Made by a program: the position numbers and the translations under genes. Source: Magnaporthiopsis rhizophila (Eukaryota > Ascomycota > Sordariomycetes > Magnaporthales > Magnaporthaceae). From it: a stretch of DNA of 64,000 nucleotides. Positions 21,738 to 33,587 of the stretch are shown piece after piece. Below the pieces are notes generated by a model, which saw only the letters and a list, made by a program, of their open reading frames with translations, was not told the origin of the DNA and did no database searches. Within the stretch, counting starts at the first letter, position 1, and each line of letters opens with the position of its first letter. The stretch lies in the NCBI GenBank assembly GCA_003049465.1, contig PYSS01000091.1, positions 102,046 through 166,045 of the forward strand, written 5' to 3'.

Positions 21738-22850
21738 ATGGCGCAGCCTATCACTTTCCCCCGGCCGACCTTCGCTAAGCTCTCTCCCCACCCATTCCTC
21801 CTCGCAAACCTTCAGCCGGCAGACCCTGCGGCCGCGTCACCAGCCCGCACCAACGGTCGCGCCCCACGGGAGGCGCGCCCCGTAAACGTCAACGCGGGCT
21901 CGCTGTCCCACGCCAACGGCAGCGCCGTCGTGCGCGCGGGCGACACCACCGTCATCTGCGGCGTGCGCGCCGAGGTGCTTTCCGTGGCCAACATCCCAAA
22001 CTACCGCGTCCCTGCCCCGAGGCCAGACAACGACGACGACGCGGACCGGAAAGAGGAAGAAGAGGAGGTGGGCAGGAAAGAGCTGCGAGACTACGACCTG
22101 GTCGTGCCCAACATCGAGCTGGCGACGGGATGCGCGCCGCAGTTCCTCCCCGGCGTGCCGCCCACGGCGCTGGCGCAGACGCTGAGCAGCAGGGTCTACT
22201 CACTGCTGCACGCGTCTGGGCTGTTGGACGCTGCGGACCTGCGCATCTGGGATGAGGGCAACAACAACAGCGATACCAAACCGGGCGACGATGAGGAGAT
22301 GGGGGAAGCCGACGACGGGATGCAGCAGAAGCCGCAGGTCAAGGCGTACTGGGTGCTCTACATCGACGTGCTCTTCATCTCGTTCGACGGAAACCCCTTC
22401 GACGTCGCCTGGGCCGCCGTCGTGGCCGCCCTGCGCGACACGCGCCTGCCCCGCGCCGTGTGGGACGCCGAGCGCGAGGCCGCCGTCTGCTCCCGTCGTG
22501 GGGACGACGGCAATCCCACCGGCCGCCCACTGTCGGTCCGCGGCCTGCCCGTCGCCTGCACCGCCGCCGTGTTCCGGGCCAAGGACGACCCGGACGCCGC
22601 GAGCGGCGACGACCAGTACTGGGTCCTGCTCGACCCGGACCGCCTTGAAGAGAGCCTGTGCGACGAGTTCGTCACCGTCGTCGTGGATCGCAGCGTCGGT
22701 GCCGACTGCGCGCGGGAAGGGGAGACGAAGGTCCTGAGCGTGCTCAAGACGGGCGGCACGGCTGCCGGCATAGACTTTATTGGCCGATTCGTGGAAGTTG
22801 CAGAGAAGCGGTGGCGGGAGGTCAGGGATGCCATGAATACCAAAGCATGA
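21738..22850 (+). CDS. RRP43: Exosome complex subunit RRP43 (RNase PH family)
   Basis: A single exon of 370 residues. The ATG in CAAGATGG begins MAQPITFPRPTFAKLSPHPF, the usual N-terminus of fungal Rrp43; the upstream part of the same frame has no family resemblance. The RNase PH fold follows: NGRAPREARPVNVNAGSLSH, HANGSAVVRAGDTTVICGVRAE, NIELATGCAPQFLPG, YWVLYIDVLFISFDGNP and a C-terminal DEFVTVVVDRS strand. Rrp43 is a structural, non-catalytic ring subunit of the RNA exosome, which degrades and trims RNA 3' to 5' in nucleus and cytoplasm. Two acidic insertions, around residues 93-118 and 171-199, are low in complexity and probably surface loops. No intron was seen. Confidence 0.93.
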   Translation: MAQPITFPRPTFAKLSPHPFLLANLQPADPAAASPARTNGRAPREARPVNVNAGSLSHANGSAVVRAGDTTVICGVRAEVLSVANIPNYRVPAPRPDNDDDADRKEEEEEVGRKELRDYDLVVPNIELATGCAPQFLPGVPPTALAQTLSSRVYSLLHASGLLDAADLRIWDEGNNNSDTKPGDDEEMGEADDGMQQKPQVKAYWVLYIDVLFISFDGNPFDVAWAAVVAALRDTRLPRAVWDAEREAAVCSRRGDDGNPTGRPLSVRGLPVACTAAVFRAKDDPDAASGDDQYWVLLDPDRLEESLCDEFVTVVVDRSVGADCAREGETKVLSVLKTGGTAAGIDFIGRFVEVAEKRWREVRDAMNTKA

Positions 22851-24277
22851 GGGGGGTGCGTGTATGTCGTTCTCGGTGGTATGGGCTTGGTTGGCCTCGG
22901 TTTGGAAAAGAGTGATGGATAAAATGTGGCAATGATACCCCCAAGAATAGAGACGATGAGGTTATCACTATTGTGGCCTCGTACCCCTTGTTATCTTCTC
23001 CCTTCTGGGTTTTAAATGCAGTATTTGTTGCTGAATATTGGAGAGCGTAGACATAGCAGGGCCAACGGCGTGGAAATTTGGTCGGACCATCAGATGTCAT
23101 CTACATAAACAGGGCCTCAATATTCTAGCCTGGGCGCACATCTAGGTAAATACCTTACTGCAACCCCACAGGTAAGCACGATCCGAGTTGCCACGCTTTT
23201 CCGCTGCGACAATCGGCGAATAGCCTCACCAAACCATGAGGTTGCCTTTCGGGGCCATATGGGTTACATAAGCGAGCAAGGCTGCTGGTCTCAACACGTG
23301 ACTTGTCCTCCGCAACGAATCGGATCGGATCCACCTGCGGTCGACCCGCTCCGCATTCAAAAAGGCGGGCATGAAAAAAAATTCTTTCGTTGCCCGGTCC
23401 CTTCCATTCAAGCTTGCTCTCTTTCCCGTCAACCGCTCCTCGCTCGTCCGGCGCCGACCGCCATTGTGCCTGAAGAGAAGCAGGCAGATACCCGTCAGGT
23501 AGGAATTTCATTTTCTATTTTCCTTTTTGCCAATCCACCACGGCATCTCGCCTCTCCCCTGATGAGAACAATTTGCGATTGATTCTACCAGGTGGCTCTC
23601 TTTCGCCGGAGTAGCTATATCTGGTAGATACATGACATTTAATTTCTTACATATTCTGAACCTCTTTTTTTTTCGGACTCTTTTTCTATTGGATTCTTCA
23701 GCTTTGGCGGGATGACAGCTTGCTAACGAGGATCCTTTTCAGGCGTACTCTCATAGCAACTTAGAATCTGCCGAGGGCAGTGTTCAAGGCCATGCTGTCG
23801 CCCAGTGCCAGGGCAGGTAGGTTTGTAGAAGCTCTTGATCACAGCATCGCCTGGGTTTTCTTGGAAGGTTGAGAGACGGACGGGTTGAATGTAGTGATAT
23901 CTGAGTAGCTTCATTACATGGTATGGTAGTGTAAAACTATGAAAATGATTGGACATTTCACCTGCCTGACTCTCGCGTTTCCCTGCGTGCCTGCTCACAT
24001 CCGTCGCGTTCCTGTGCCTTACCTAGTTGTCTCCTGAAAATTTGTGGCTAAATGTTGCACCATTGACGTAGTCGCGCCACATCTTTTGGACCCCCACACA
24101 CCTCAAGCTCTTGGGACCTTAGCTCTAGCTTCAATTCCGGAAATGGAAGCATCGACATCATAGCCTTGAGCCTCAGCCCAGAGCTCCCAACGTCAACCCG
24201 CCGTAAAGTTCTCGATCGACCTTTTCCCGCTCGCGCCCAGAAGCCAACCACATATCTCAGATCTAGAGTCCGCAGCC
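22851..24277. other. Intergenic region with a possible short spliced frame
   Basis: It contains the 3' UTR of RRP43 and the 5' region of the FMP46-like gene. In between, at 23371-23715, lies a weakly supported two-exon frame of 83 codons described in the findings. Splice-like signals (GTAGGA at 23499, CCAG ending 23591, and GCTAAC...TTTTCAG ending about 23742) suggest a spliced transcript, but coding capacity is doubtful. Confidence 0.4.
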
Positions 24278-24814
24278 ATGTTCCGATTCGTAAGCTGATC
24301 TTTTGCGCAGCTTCTTTTTCCGGCGCTCCCGCTTTTATACCCCTCGTCGCTCAATTTGCTGACACCCTGGGCCGCCCGCGCACAGCACAAACCGCTCGAC
24401 ACGGTCACGCTCTTCCACAAGGCCAGCTCGCCGGCCTCGATGCGCGTCGCGGCGCTGCTCAAGCAGGTGTCGGCGCAGGCGACGGAGACGGCGACCGAGG
24501 ACCAGGCCAGCGACCACGCGGCGCAGAGCCGGCAGCACCAGCAGCGCGCCGAGTTCGACCTCCAGATCACCGAGGACGCGCCCACGCCCGACCAGCTGCA
24601 GACCATCCTCGAGTACATCGGCGCGCCCTCCGTCGGCGCCGTCATCAAGGGCGCCAGGACGCCGACCGATGCGCTCAAGCTGTACAAGCAGAAGCCCGAC
24701 AGCTTTCAGTGGCCGCTCGTCGTGGACTGGAATAACGGGAGGGCGGCGGCGGGCGCGGATGAGTCCAAGATTCTTAAAATGCTGAACGAGCTTAATAAGG
24801 AGAAGGAGAAGTAG
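24278..24814 (+). CDS. FMP46: FMP46-like mitochondrial redox protein (DUF1687)
   Basis: Exons are 24278-24289 and 24386-24814, giving 146 residues. The first exon is only 12 nt (MFRF). The 96-nt intron has GTAAGC, a GCTGAC branch near 24357 and GCACAG, and joins phase 0 to HKPLDTVTLFHKASSP. The protein matches the thioredoxin-like DUF1687 family of yeast Fmp46, a putative mitochondrial oxidoreductase: HKASSPASMRVAALLKQ near the N-terminus, a long TATEDQASDH-type helix, FDLQITEDAPTPDQLQTILEYIG, and the C-terminal VVDWNNGRAAAGADESKILKMLN. The typical redox Cys is not evident in the N-terminal part, where this family often has Ser, so catalytic activity is uncertain. The name rests on recognised sequence pattern, not on a search. 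Confidence 0.85.
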
Positions 24815-26119
24815 GGGGTTGCGGGAAATGGTCTGTGTTTATCTCTGCTTTTTTTTTTTGCATTGCATGCGTCTTATGACGAAGCATGTTGACTGGATGT
24901 TAGCAGTCGACTTTGTATACTATTTACACTCCCATGTTTACATATTGCCTCCTCTCAATCACCCAAAAGAATATACGTCTCGAGAAAACTCGTCTTCATG
25001 TTGTTGTCTACGTCTTAATGGTAAAATGGGCGGCTTCCTGCTTGCCCCTGTTCCTGCAAGTGCATTGACATTGCGGTGCCGTGAGCCAGTTGATATACGA
25101 CGGAGTCATCTGCCACTACCTCTTCCCTGCGACTCCCGTCTCTTCTGGCTTCCTCACCATATCGCTGCTTCTGTGCGGCTGGCTGTTGGCCCGGCGGCTG
25201 CAGCTTGCCGTGCGTGGCCTTGGGCAAACGGGGGAACCGCATGAATAAAGACCGCCTTGGCGTCCGTTCGGCCTGCCCCGACTCTTTGTAGGTTTTGTGG
25301 TGTCATGGTGTGTTGAATGCTGTCTATCGACCTTCTTTGGCCTGGGCGGCCCGTCGGTGGCCCCCTGCATACGGCTCTCCATGCGGCACGCTGCCCTGAT
25401 GAATCTGGCGGACCCGACTCTCCGGGCTTTTGGGAGGAGGAGCATCACCAGAGCTTCGGCCGCTCAACACATGACTCTCAGATCAACCTCACCGTCTTCT
25501 CAGGTCGATTCCCCAGCCCAGTTGGAATTTTTTTCAGGCACACATGCCTTATCCTCCCTCCATTTTCTTTCCCTTCCCTCTCCCACCTTCTCTCTCCTCT
25601 TTCTTCCCACAACCTTTTTCTTCTCACAACACCCACCACTTCTGCTTTCTACAAAACCACAACCCAACTTCCACCCTTCCATCAACAACATCAACCAGCC
25701 AAACCTCCTCACTACCACCACCCTCTAGAGGTGACTAGATGTCTCGCTACTAGACGCTGCCTCTTCTCCCCATAACACAAATCCCACTTGTCGACCTGTC
25801 GACCGCCATCTGAGTCTTATCTCGCTGCTTTCATCGTGTACAGCAACAAGATATCTTCATCAGTGCAGGCCTCTGATCCTTTCGGACCTTGCGCTGATTT
25901 CCTTCAGACTTCCTCCATCCATATAGGATCACGCTTTCGACTGCCCTGGTAGTCCTGCTGTCCTTGCGCCTCGTCTTGTAGGCATCGAGCTCATCGGCCG
26001 ACCCCAACAACCGCTTTTCACATCCGCCTCACCTGAGACTCACCTTTGTTGTCCTTCTATTTATCTCTTTTCTTTTGTCTATCCTCGCTGCCACACCTGC
26101 TTCCAATATCGTGGGCAAG
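24815..26119. other. Intergenic region and long 5' leader of the RRM gene
   Basis: The segment 25480-26119 is CT- and CAAC-rich, as expected for a long 5' leader, and includes in-frame codons upstream of 26120 but no ATG. The open frames at 25297-25775 are pyrimidine-tract artefacts rich in Phe, Leu, Ser and Pro. Confidence 0.55.
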
Positions 26120-29100
26120 ATGTCGACTGCTGGGGATGACGCCGCTTCTGCCCTGGAGGTAGACCATGGTCAGACGGAGAAGCGATGGGATGCGCCGATC
26201 GAGAACATCGGCCACGATGGTCCGCTAGACCATCCTCTCCCAGACTACTACTTCACGTGCCCGCCGGAGCGCAAGTACATCTTCTCCAAGGCCCATATTG
26301 AGGGCAATGGTATAGAGTACAGGCCTCGCCCTCTGGAGCTTGACGAGAATGGGAACCTGCCTCCTCGAGTCCACAAGCTCTCTGACAACGAGTCGACCTG
26401 GACTGAGGCGAACAACCTCCGACAGCTGTACGCGATGCAGGTGGCGCAGGTCAAAAAGCGCCCTGAGGTGTACGAGGATCTGTACGACTATTTTGATGGT
26501 CACGATCTGTACAAGATTGGCGCCTACAACGCCTTCAACCTCATCTCGACGCTGGCCGACCAGAACAAGATCCTTGACCCCTTCATCCAGAGGGACAAGA
26601 AGAAGGTTATGGAGACCTTCCTGGACGAGTGGCTGGCCAAGAACCCCGAGGCCGAAGGTCGCCTGCTTTCGTGGAACTGGCAGACGGACTCGTCGGCGCG
26701 TGTCGTCTTGGATGGCTACGACATCTTCCCCGAGCTGGGCTGCTTGACCGGCGATGACAAGCTGATCTTCTCGGCGATCATCGCGAAGCGCTACGAGACT
26801 GTCAAGGCCGCTCGTGCGGCTCGGAGCGCACGGCTGAACCCTATCGTCGTCAACGGTTCGGGCGATGGCAACTGTGGCAACTGGAGTGCCTCTCAATCCT
26901 CCAACGGACGCGGAACTCTCCGCCGCGACAATGACCCGAGTGAGTCCAGCCATCCTGCCCGCATCGGCCCGGCTGGAAGTCCTTTTTGCACCTGCGTGTT
27001 TGTTTACCCTACTGACGCAAGTACCTCAGGCAATGCGAACGCATCGATTCCCGTGCCTGCTACTACGGCTGGCCCGATCTCCTCAGCACGTGTCGAGGCC
27101 GAGGTGCCCATGGCCACTGCTGCTGCGCCCGTAAGTGCTTCAAGATACATCTTCAATGGCAGCCACTCGGTCAAAGTCTCGGAACCGGCCATCTCCAGCC
27201 ATAACAGACATTGGACCGACACCAAGCATCCGTCTGCCGCAAACTTTTCTTCCCAGGCGTTTCGGACGAGACGGAGACTCAGCGATGAAAATAAGCAGAT
27301 GGCGCGTGGATCTCCCGCAGGCAAACCAGAGGGCATTCCTTCGAACGGCCAGTCGCCCAGCAGGAAGCTGCCTACCAAGCCGACTCGGGACGGTGCCCAC
27401 AATGGAGGTGGTGCCCAGTATCATGGTGGCTATAATCCGGATACCACGCCTACGAAGCCTCCTCGACATGCGCTTATGCACAGCCCCCAGGGCGCCATGG
27501 TGAACAACCCCTTCGCTGGTCGGGGCCACGCCCATGCCGGCTTCAACAACCAGCCGAGCATGCCATATGACCTTCCCCAGCCTGGACTTCTCCATCAGCC
27601 TGCTGGTCATCAGGGCGGAACCGGCCGGGAAATCTCGACAATTGGTATGCCGGGATTTTCTCCCAACCAGGGCCCACGCACGACGGGCTTCCACGGAGAC
27701 GCCCACTCGCGGGCCGTGCCCAACTACCAGCAGATCAGCCCGCCCCGTAACCAGATGACCAGTCAGCAGCTTCAACAGACCACCCCGACCACCCGCTTCG
27801 CGAACTCGCAGCGTAGAGCCTCTGGCTCCGGCCCGTCAAACAAGAGCGGTCCTCGCGCGAACGGAACTGGATGGGCTCTCAGCGAGCAGCAGGATTCCAT
27901 CCATGGACCAAAGTTCGTGCACAACAAACCCAAAGGCAACATCAGCGGCGGTCCCAAGCCTCGCCGGAACAGCACCATGAGCGTCCCCAGCCCGGGTGCC
28001 CGTAAACAACAGGCCGGAAACGGCAAGCCGGCGGCGACTACTGCTACAGCAATCGAAGACAACAAGCCTCCCGGCCAGCACGGCAGCGGTGGAAATGGCT
28101 ACGTCAAGCCACCACCACAGACGAGGGAGACGTGCCTCAACTACGGCCTCCCCAACACGGAGCCTGCGGTGGAGTGCCCATGCCCAACCTGCACTCGTAG
28201 GAGCCGCAACGTCACAGTTACCGTCATGGGTGGTGGTTTCCTGGAGCGCAGCGACGAGGAAGCTCTGCGCAAGCACTTTAGCCAGTGGGGTCGGATCGAG
28301 TGTGTCATCTTCCCTCGCGTGCCGACTGGGTTCTATCACGGCATGCAGGGCGGCCAGAGCAGACCCCCCAACCGGGCCTACATCACGTACGTCTCCCATT
28401 TCGACCTCGCCTCCATCCTGTCTTGCGTGTGTTGAAACCCAGCTAATCAAATCCCATCTCAAATCCAGATTCGCCTCTGATACTGTCCCTCCCGTTGTTG
28501 TCGAGGAGGCCAATGGAAAGCTCTGCCCGGGAATCCGCGGGGCCCTCCGAGTCCTGCACTCCGCGCGCTCGAAGCACTTCCGCGGCGTGGGCTCGCCTCA
28601 CCATCGTCGCACTTATGGTGACCAGCCTCCCATGAGTGGCCCTATGCAGCACTACCACCACCAGCCTGGCCACCCGAACATTGCCGCGATCATGCCGCCG
28701 CCCATGGCTCCCCCTATCTTCGCGAACGGCGGGTTCAACGTCGCCCCGCCGCATCCACGACCATTCCCAATGCCTCCGATGTCCTCGGGTGGCTTCGATC
28801 AGGGTCTGCCACAGTATGCACAGCTCGGCGACTCACCGCCGCAGGCAGGAGAACAGTGGCCCGCCAACGTTCCTGTATCGCTTCCTGCGCTGCCTCCGCG
28901 ACCGGTTGCCCCGATCATGTCGGCGCCTGGCTTATACAGCTATGGACCATCGACTCCTCCCCGGCAGGTGAGGATGGCCCATAGTGAGCCCGACCGCCTC
29001 CCGGGCAGTCTGGCTTCTACCCCATCCCCGAAGAAGGAGCTCGAGTGGAGCGAAGTCAAGCAGCCCCAACAGAAGCAGCAAGAGATGGGTAAGAAGAGCC

Positions 29101-31832
29101 AGTCGTCGGAGAAGCCGCATGAGAGCATTGAAGCCCAAAAGACTGGCAATTCCATCCCTTCCAACAGCCGTGGCCCTCGGGCTCATCAGAACGACAAAAA
29201 GCTCTCGCTTCAGGGAATGCAGCGCGGCCTCTCTGTGGTTATTTCGGAGGGCAAGGTCACTACGCCATCGCTCTCCACTGGCAACTCCACCATCATCATG
29301 ACGCCTCCCGGGTCTGACGATAGTAACAAGGGCAAGAGCAACGATGGCAGTCCGCAACCCGCCTCCCAGCTCGAGATCCCAGCTTTCACTGAAGAGAGTA
29401 GCGGCACCGTTGTTGTCCACCGGTCTAGGAAGCCCCATGGCTCCATCCCGAAGGAGTGGCGCGCAGACAGCAGCGCCGCCGAGCCCGGCCGCGCTGACGG
29501 GTATGTCGCCGATTCAGAGCGTACAGAGAGCTCCATGAAGCCGTCAGAGGGTGGCCAGAGCAAGGAGACAGACCAGGAAAAGCCAGCCTACAAGAAAAAG
29601 AACAACAAGAAGAAGCAGAAGAACAAGGCTCAGGGGCTCGGCAAGAACTCACAGGATGGACAGCGCGGACATGAGGAACAGAACGTGCCTGCTACTGATA
29701 GACCTACCGCTGGCACCGACACGGCCACCGTCAAGAAGAACCCAACAACTAAGAAGCACAACAAGCCCGGAAAGCCTGGCAAGCGTGGCCACGTGGAGGA
29801 CCCTACCTCTGAAAACACGACCGCCGAGAGCCGCGCCGCAAGCCGCGCAGCGACCACCATCTCCTCGGGCCGCTCTACGCCAGCCGTTCTCAACCGGGCA
29901 GAGGAGGTGCAGACGCACAAGGCGCGGAAGAAGCAGCAGCCGCGGTCCGCCACGCCCGAACCCAAGAGCAACAAGCCCGACAATGCGGCGCCCTCTACGG
30001 CGCAAACTCCCGAGAAGAGCGGAGTCGAGGGAGATGGTGCCGATCTGACGGTGCGCAAGAACCGTGTTGACCGCGAGGACGATGCCGTCGGCATTCTCAC
30101 GGCTACGTCGGCGACGCCAAAGCACTGCGGCGCCAAGTCCACGGACCCGACGTCAAGGGTGTCGCCCTTTGCGGCGCAGAAGTACGAGATTGACAGGCTG
30201 AACGCGGACAACAGCCGCGAGTCTTCTTCCTCGACGCTGAGGGCGGCGCCGTCCAACAAGAACAACGCCGGTCTCGACACGAAGAGCAAGCCTCACCACA
30301 TCCGCAGCGGCTCGACGCTCCCCCGCGGATTCGATCCGTACCCGCGCGTCCCCACCGTCACTGTGCCGCGCAGTGCTGTTGCCGCTCCTCCTTCTGCCGG
30401 GAACAAGACCACCACGGGACCTGCTTCCTCTAAAGGCAAGATGGCCGAAGGCGGTGCTGGTGGAACAAAGCCTGCGACCCGTGGTGCCTCTACAGCCAAC
30501 GACGCAGCTCGCCCGCCGCAGACCGAGCCGGCCAAGAGCACGCCGCCTACGACGCCCGTCTCGTCACCGAAGCTGTCGGCCGCCACCGCCGCGCAGGGCG
30601 GTCTGCCGCCCTCGCCGCCCTGCAGCGTGAAGGGTCAGGGCCAGGCGCTCAACCCGACGGCGAAGCCCTTCACGGCCAAGGTTGCTGTCCCGTCAGACGG
30701 CGGTGGCAGCGGCGTCAACAATAACAACAACGGTGGGAAGCGGAAGAACCGCAAAAACAACAGCAAGAAGGGCGGCGCGGCGGCGGCGGCGGCGGCGGCG
30801 GCTCCCACCCAAATGAACCGCCCGTCGAAGCCCGACCCCGGCAAGGACGGGAGCGCCGCCGCAGCATCGTATAAGCATCCTGAGCCTGAGCCGGAGGGGG
30901 ACGGCAGCCGCATCGTGGTTAAGCATATGGGCTTGCACGAGGAACGCATCCCCCAGCCGGAGACGCAGCAGCATGAGCATGAGCAGGAGCAGGAGCAGGA
31001 GCAGGAGCATGAGCAGGGCCAGGCGCAGGGGCCCGACGACGCAGAGCCGGAGCCGGAGACGGCGGACTACGCGCAGGCGAACGATGTGCCGGGCGACGGC
31101 AACACGTCCGACAGTTATCTCCTGGCTATGAGCCACGAGGTGAGCCAGAGCACGACCATGCCCGTTGTTGTGGAACATGCTGTGCAGCGTCTGCAACACG
31201 AGAAGCCGCAGGAGGAGCCGCAAGCGCCGGAGCAGCAGAACCACCAGCGCCAGAATTCACAGCCACAGCAACAGCAGCAGCGTCAGCAGCAGCAACAACC
31301 GCGCGGACAGGGCTCCGCCGCGGCTAGAGGAGGAGCAGGAGGCGGAGGCTACGCCTCAGCGGCTGCGGGCAGATCCGCGCACCACCAGCAGCACAAGTCG
31401 CGCCCTTCGTTCGACTCTGCCAAGGCCTGGCCCGCCCTGGGTGGCGAGATGAGTGGCAGCAACAACCGCCAGCACCATTATCAGCAGCATCATCATCAGC
31501 GGAACAACAGCCGTGCTGCGAGCGGCGACAAGCCCGCGGCGCCGGCGCAGCAGGCGAGGGACGACAACCCGCCAACGTCGCCTGCGTCGTCAACGACGCT
31601 GAGCATCGGCAGTGGCAGCACCAAGTCCGCCGCGGCGGCGACGGCGGCGCGCGGCAGCATGAAGGGTAGCGTTGGCGGTACTCTGCGGTCCGGCTCTCCG
31701 CCTGCCGCCACTGGTACTGCGACTGCGGCCAAGCCGCCTGTGCGGGTGCACTCGTCTATCGAGCTGTCCAAGTTGCTGAGAGATCACAAGGCGCGCGTTG
31801 GCAGCAGCGCCGGCGGTGGCGGCAAGGCGTGA
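26120..31832 (+). CDS. Large disordered RRM RNA-binding protein
   Basis: Exons are 26120-26939, 27030-27130, 27257-28386 and 28469-31832, giving 1804 residues. Introns 1 and 2 (90 and 126 nt) are multiples of three and free of stops. Intron 1 has a clear TACTGAC branch; intron 2 is supported mainly by GTAAGT and TTCTTCCCAG. Intron 3 (82 nt) splits one RRM, residues about 625-716, whose RNP1-like strand NRAYITFAS is formed only after splicing. A CPCPTC cluster precedes the RRM. Residues 1-270 form an unrecognised, well-ordered-looking acidic region. After the RRM come Pro/Gly-rich, Lys-rich (KKKNNKKKQKNK), polyalanine, EQ-repeat and polyglutamine segments. The composition suggests a condensate-forming or mRNP protein. 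I do not recognise a named orthologue. Confidence 0.8.
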
Positions 31833-32513
31833 GATGGGTGATATTGGGTGGGATGATGCACATTTAGTCATTGTGTAGTGTAGTGTAGTGGCAAAAGGAC
31901 TAAAGGGCTGTGCCGGAGTCTGTCTGTATTTTCAGTACAGGCTCCCGGCAGGATATCAGAGTGACGCCTTTTTTTTCGGGGAGATATGAAAAGGACCGGT
32001 TCCAGGGAGAAGAACCAGACTGCTGTTGTTTGTTGGCAAAGAGGGAAGGACATGTGGAAATCGATGCCTTTGCAGTCCGGATATTTGCACCAACCCCTCC
32101 AAACGCCTTGTTTTTATTGTATGAGCAACTACCTAGATAGTTTTCCCATATGGGCAGAGCCGTTACGGGAATCAGAGTGGCATGGATATGCCAACTGAGT
32201 ATTGTTTCCCATGTGGGCAGTTTGGCTGTTGGGGTATCAATCAGACTGACTGGTAGGAATATGCTGGTTGAAACAATGGCAATCATGTATCGACACATGC
32301 CATCATCTCCACGTTGCAAATACTCCCCAGAAACGCAATGATGGGGCGTCATCTGCATCAAAAGGCCTGAGAGACTCTGGTTTACCACGATGCGGTAAAA
32401 ATGCGTCGATATGGCCTGGCCGTTCGGCGGATGGCCTCCTGTATGTACAAGCTCGTAGACGAGTAACCCTCTCCCCTATAAACGAACTGTTCTTCCCTCG
32501 TAACGGCCTTCTC
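31833..32513. other. Convergent 3' regions of the RRM gene and the complex I subunit gene
   Basis: The two genes run towards each other. The segment contains only short frames and no recognised element, and it presumably holds both 3' UTRs and terminators. Confidence 0.6.
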
Positions 32514-32937
32514 CTACCCCTGCTTGACCAGGTTCGACACCGCGTCCTCGATCTGCTGGTCCGACAGCCCCTCTAATGACTGGCTCTTCTCGACGCCGAG
32601 GTCGTACCTGGCATAGACCTTGGGGATGGTCCCGGCGGCCTCGCGGATCAGGATGGGCGTGTTGGGATTGTTCTTCTTCATGGTCGGGTATGCTCTGTTG
32701 AGGAACGACCTAGCGGGGAAGTAGGTGTTAGCTCGATGTGTCTGGTCCCTTCTCCTCCCTCGTCCTTCACCACCACCACCACCAGATATCGCTCCAACGT
32801 TTCCTGCCCCTCTCCCGGCCACCGACCCCAGCTCGCCAGATCTGGACTAACCTCACTCCGGCGCTGTGCTCGGCAGTCTGGCAAAAGAGGAAGCGGACCT
32901 CCCTCAGGCCCTGCGTGAAGGCGTACTTGGCCGACAT
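32514..32937 (-). CDS. NDUFA2: NADH:ubiquinone oxidoreductase B8 subunit (10.5 kDa, L51/S25/CI-B8 fold)
   Basis: Exons are 32937-32852 and 32709-32514, giving 93 residues. The 142-nt intron (GTTAGT, GAGCTAAC branch, CCGCTAG) splits an Arg codon and joins EHSAGVR to SFLNRAYPTMKKNNP. The protein carries the thioredoxin-like L51/S25/CI-B8 domain with TPILIREAAGTIPKVYARYD and a C-terminal SLEGLSDQQIEDAVSNLV, closely matching the Neurospora 10.5-kDa complex I subunit. It is an accessory subunit of the peripheral arm in the mitochondrial matrix. The start MSAKYAFTQGLREVRF is the family N-terminus; the frame is open further upstream but without resemblance. It is divergent from MPC2. Confidence 0.93.
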
Positions 32938-33587
32938 TTGTGCCTTCTGTTGGTTATCTGGCGGCTCTCGGGTCTCGCGCGCGAGCCTGACTTGGGCCGA
33001 TTGGGCGGTTTTGGAGCTCGAGGGGCTGTCGTTCGGTTGGAGCTCGCGATGCGTCGTCAAACGTTCTGACGTCTGTCGGGAGATCCAATGGCGCACTGCG
33101 GGCGCCTCTGCATAAAGCATGTATTTGCACGGTCCATCCTGCACAATTCTGCCCAACAGCGCGGCTCCACCAATCCCAGGATGCCGTCCCATCTCCGGGC
33201 CCCCACAAAAAAAAACCTCCCCGCCCGCCCGATCGCGGATTGAAATGATGGGGAAAGAAAGAGGTCAGCGAGCTTCCTCCGTCATTCGCTGCCGCCCCTT
33301 TCCCTTCCGGACCTGCGAGCGCTTGATCCCCGAGACAGAGAACAAAAAGGTAAACCTGTGAACCCCGATCAATTCATGCTCCGTGATCGAGCCAGAGAGG
33401 CCAAGACTAACTCCGGAGTTTCCGTTGAGCTTGTCGTGCAGAGTCCGCCCGTTCCGGTCCGGCGCTGAGTCCCTCGTTCGTGCTCCCCAACCCAGAGCAT
33501 AGACACGCACACCACCTGCTTTCTTCCTCTGTCCGCGGAATAGACGACCCCGACCGCAAACCGACACAAAACAGACACACTGCAAAA
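32938..33587. promoter_or_regulatory. Bidirectional promoter of the complex I B8 subunit and MPC2
   Basis: The 650 bases between the two start codons carry CCAAT pentamers at 33085-33089 and 33170-33174, the type bound by the HAP complex that controls respiratory genes in fungi. A TGACGT core lies at 33067-33072. Co-regulation is inferred, not shown. Confidence 0.5.

Noticed and set aside
25297..25775. Overlapping frames in the CT-rich leader of the RRM gene
   Set aside because: Composition is that of pyrimidine tracts and CAAC repeats; best explained as 5' UTR.
30778..31020. GCG and GAGCAG repeats
   Set aside because: These are coding low-complexity runs (polyalanine and EQ repeats) of the RRM protein, not a separate repeat element.
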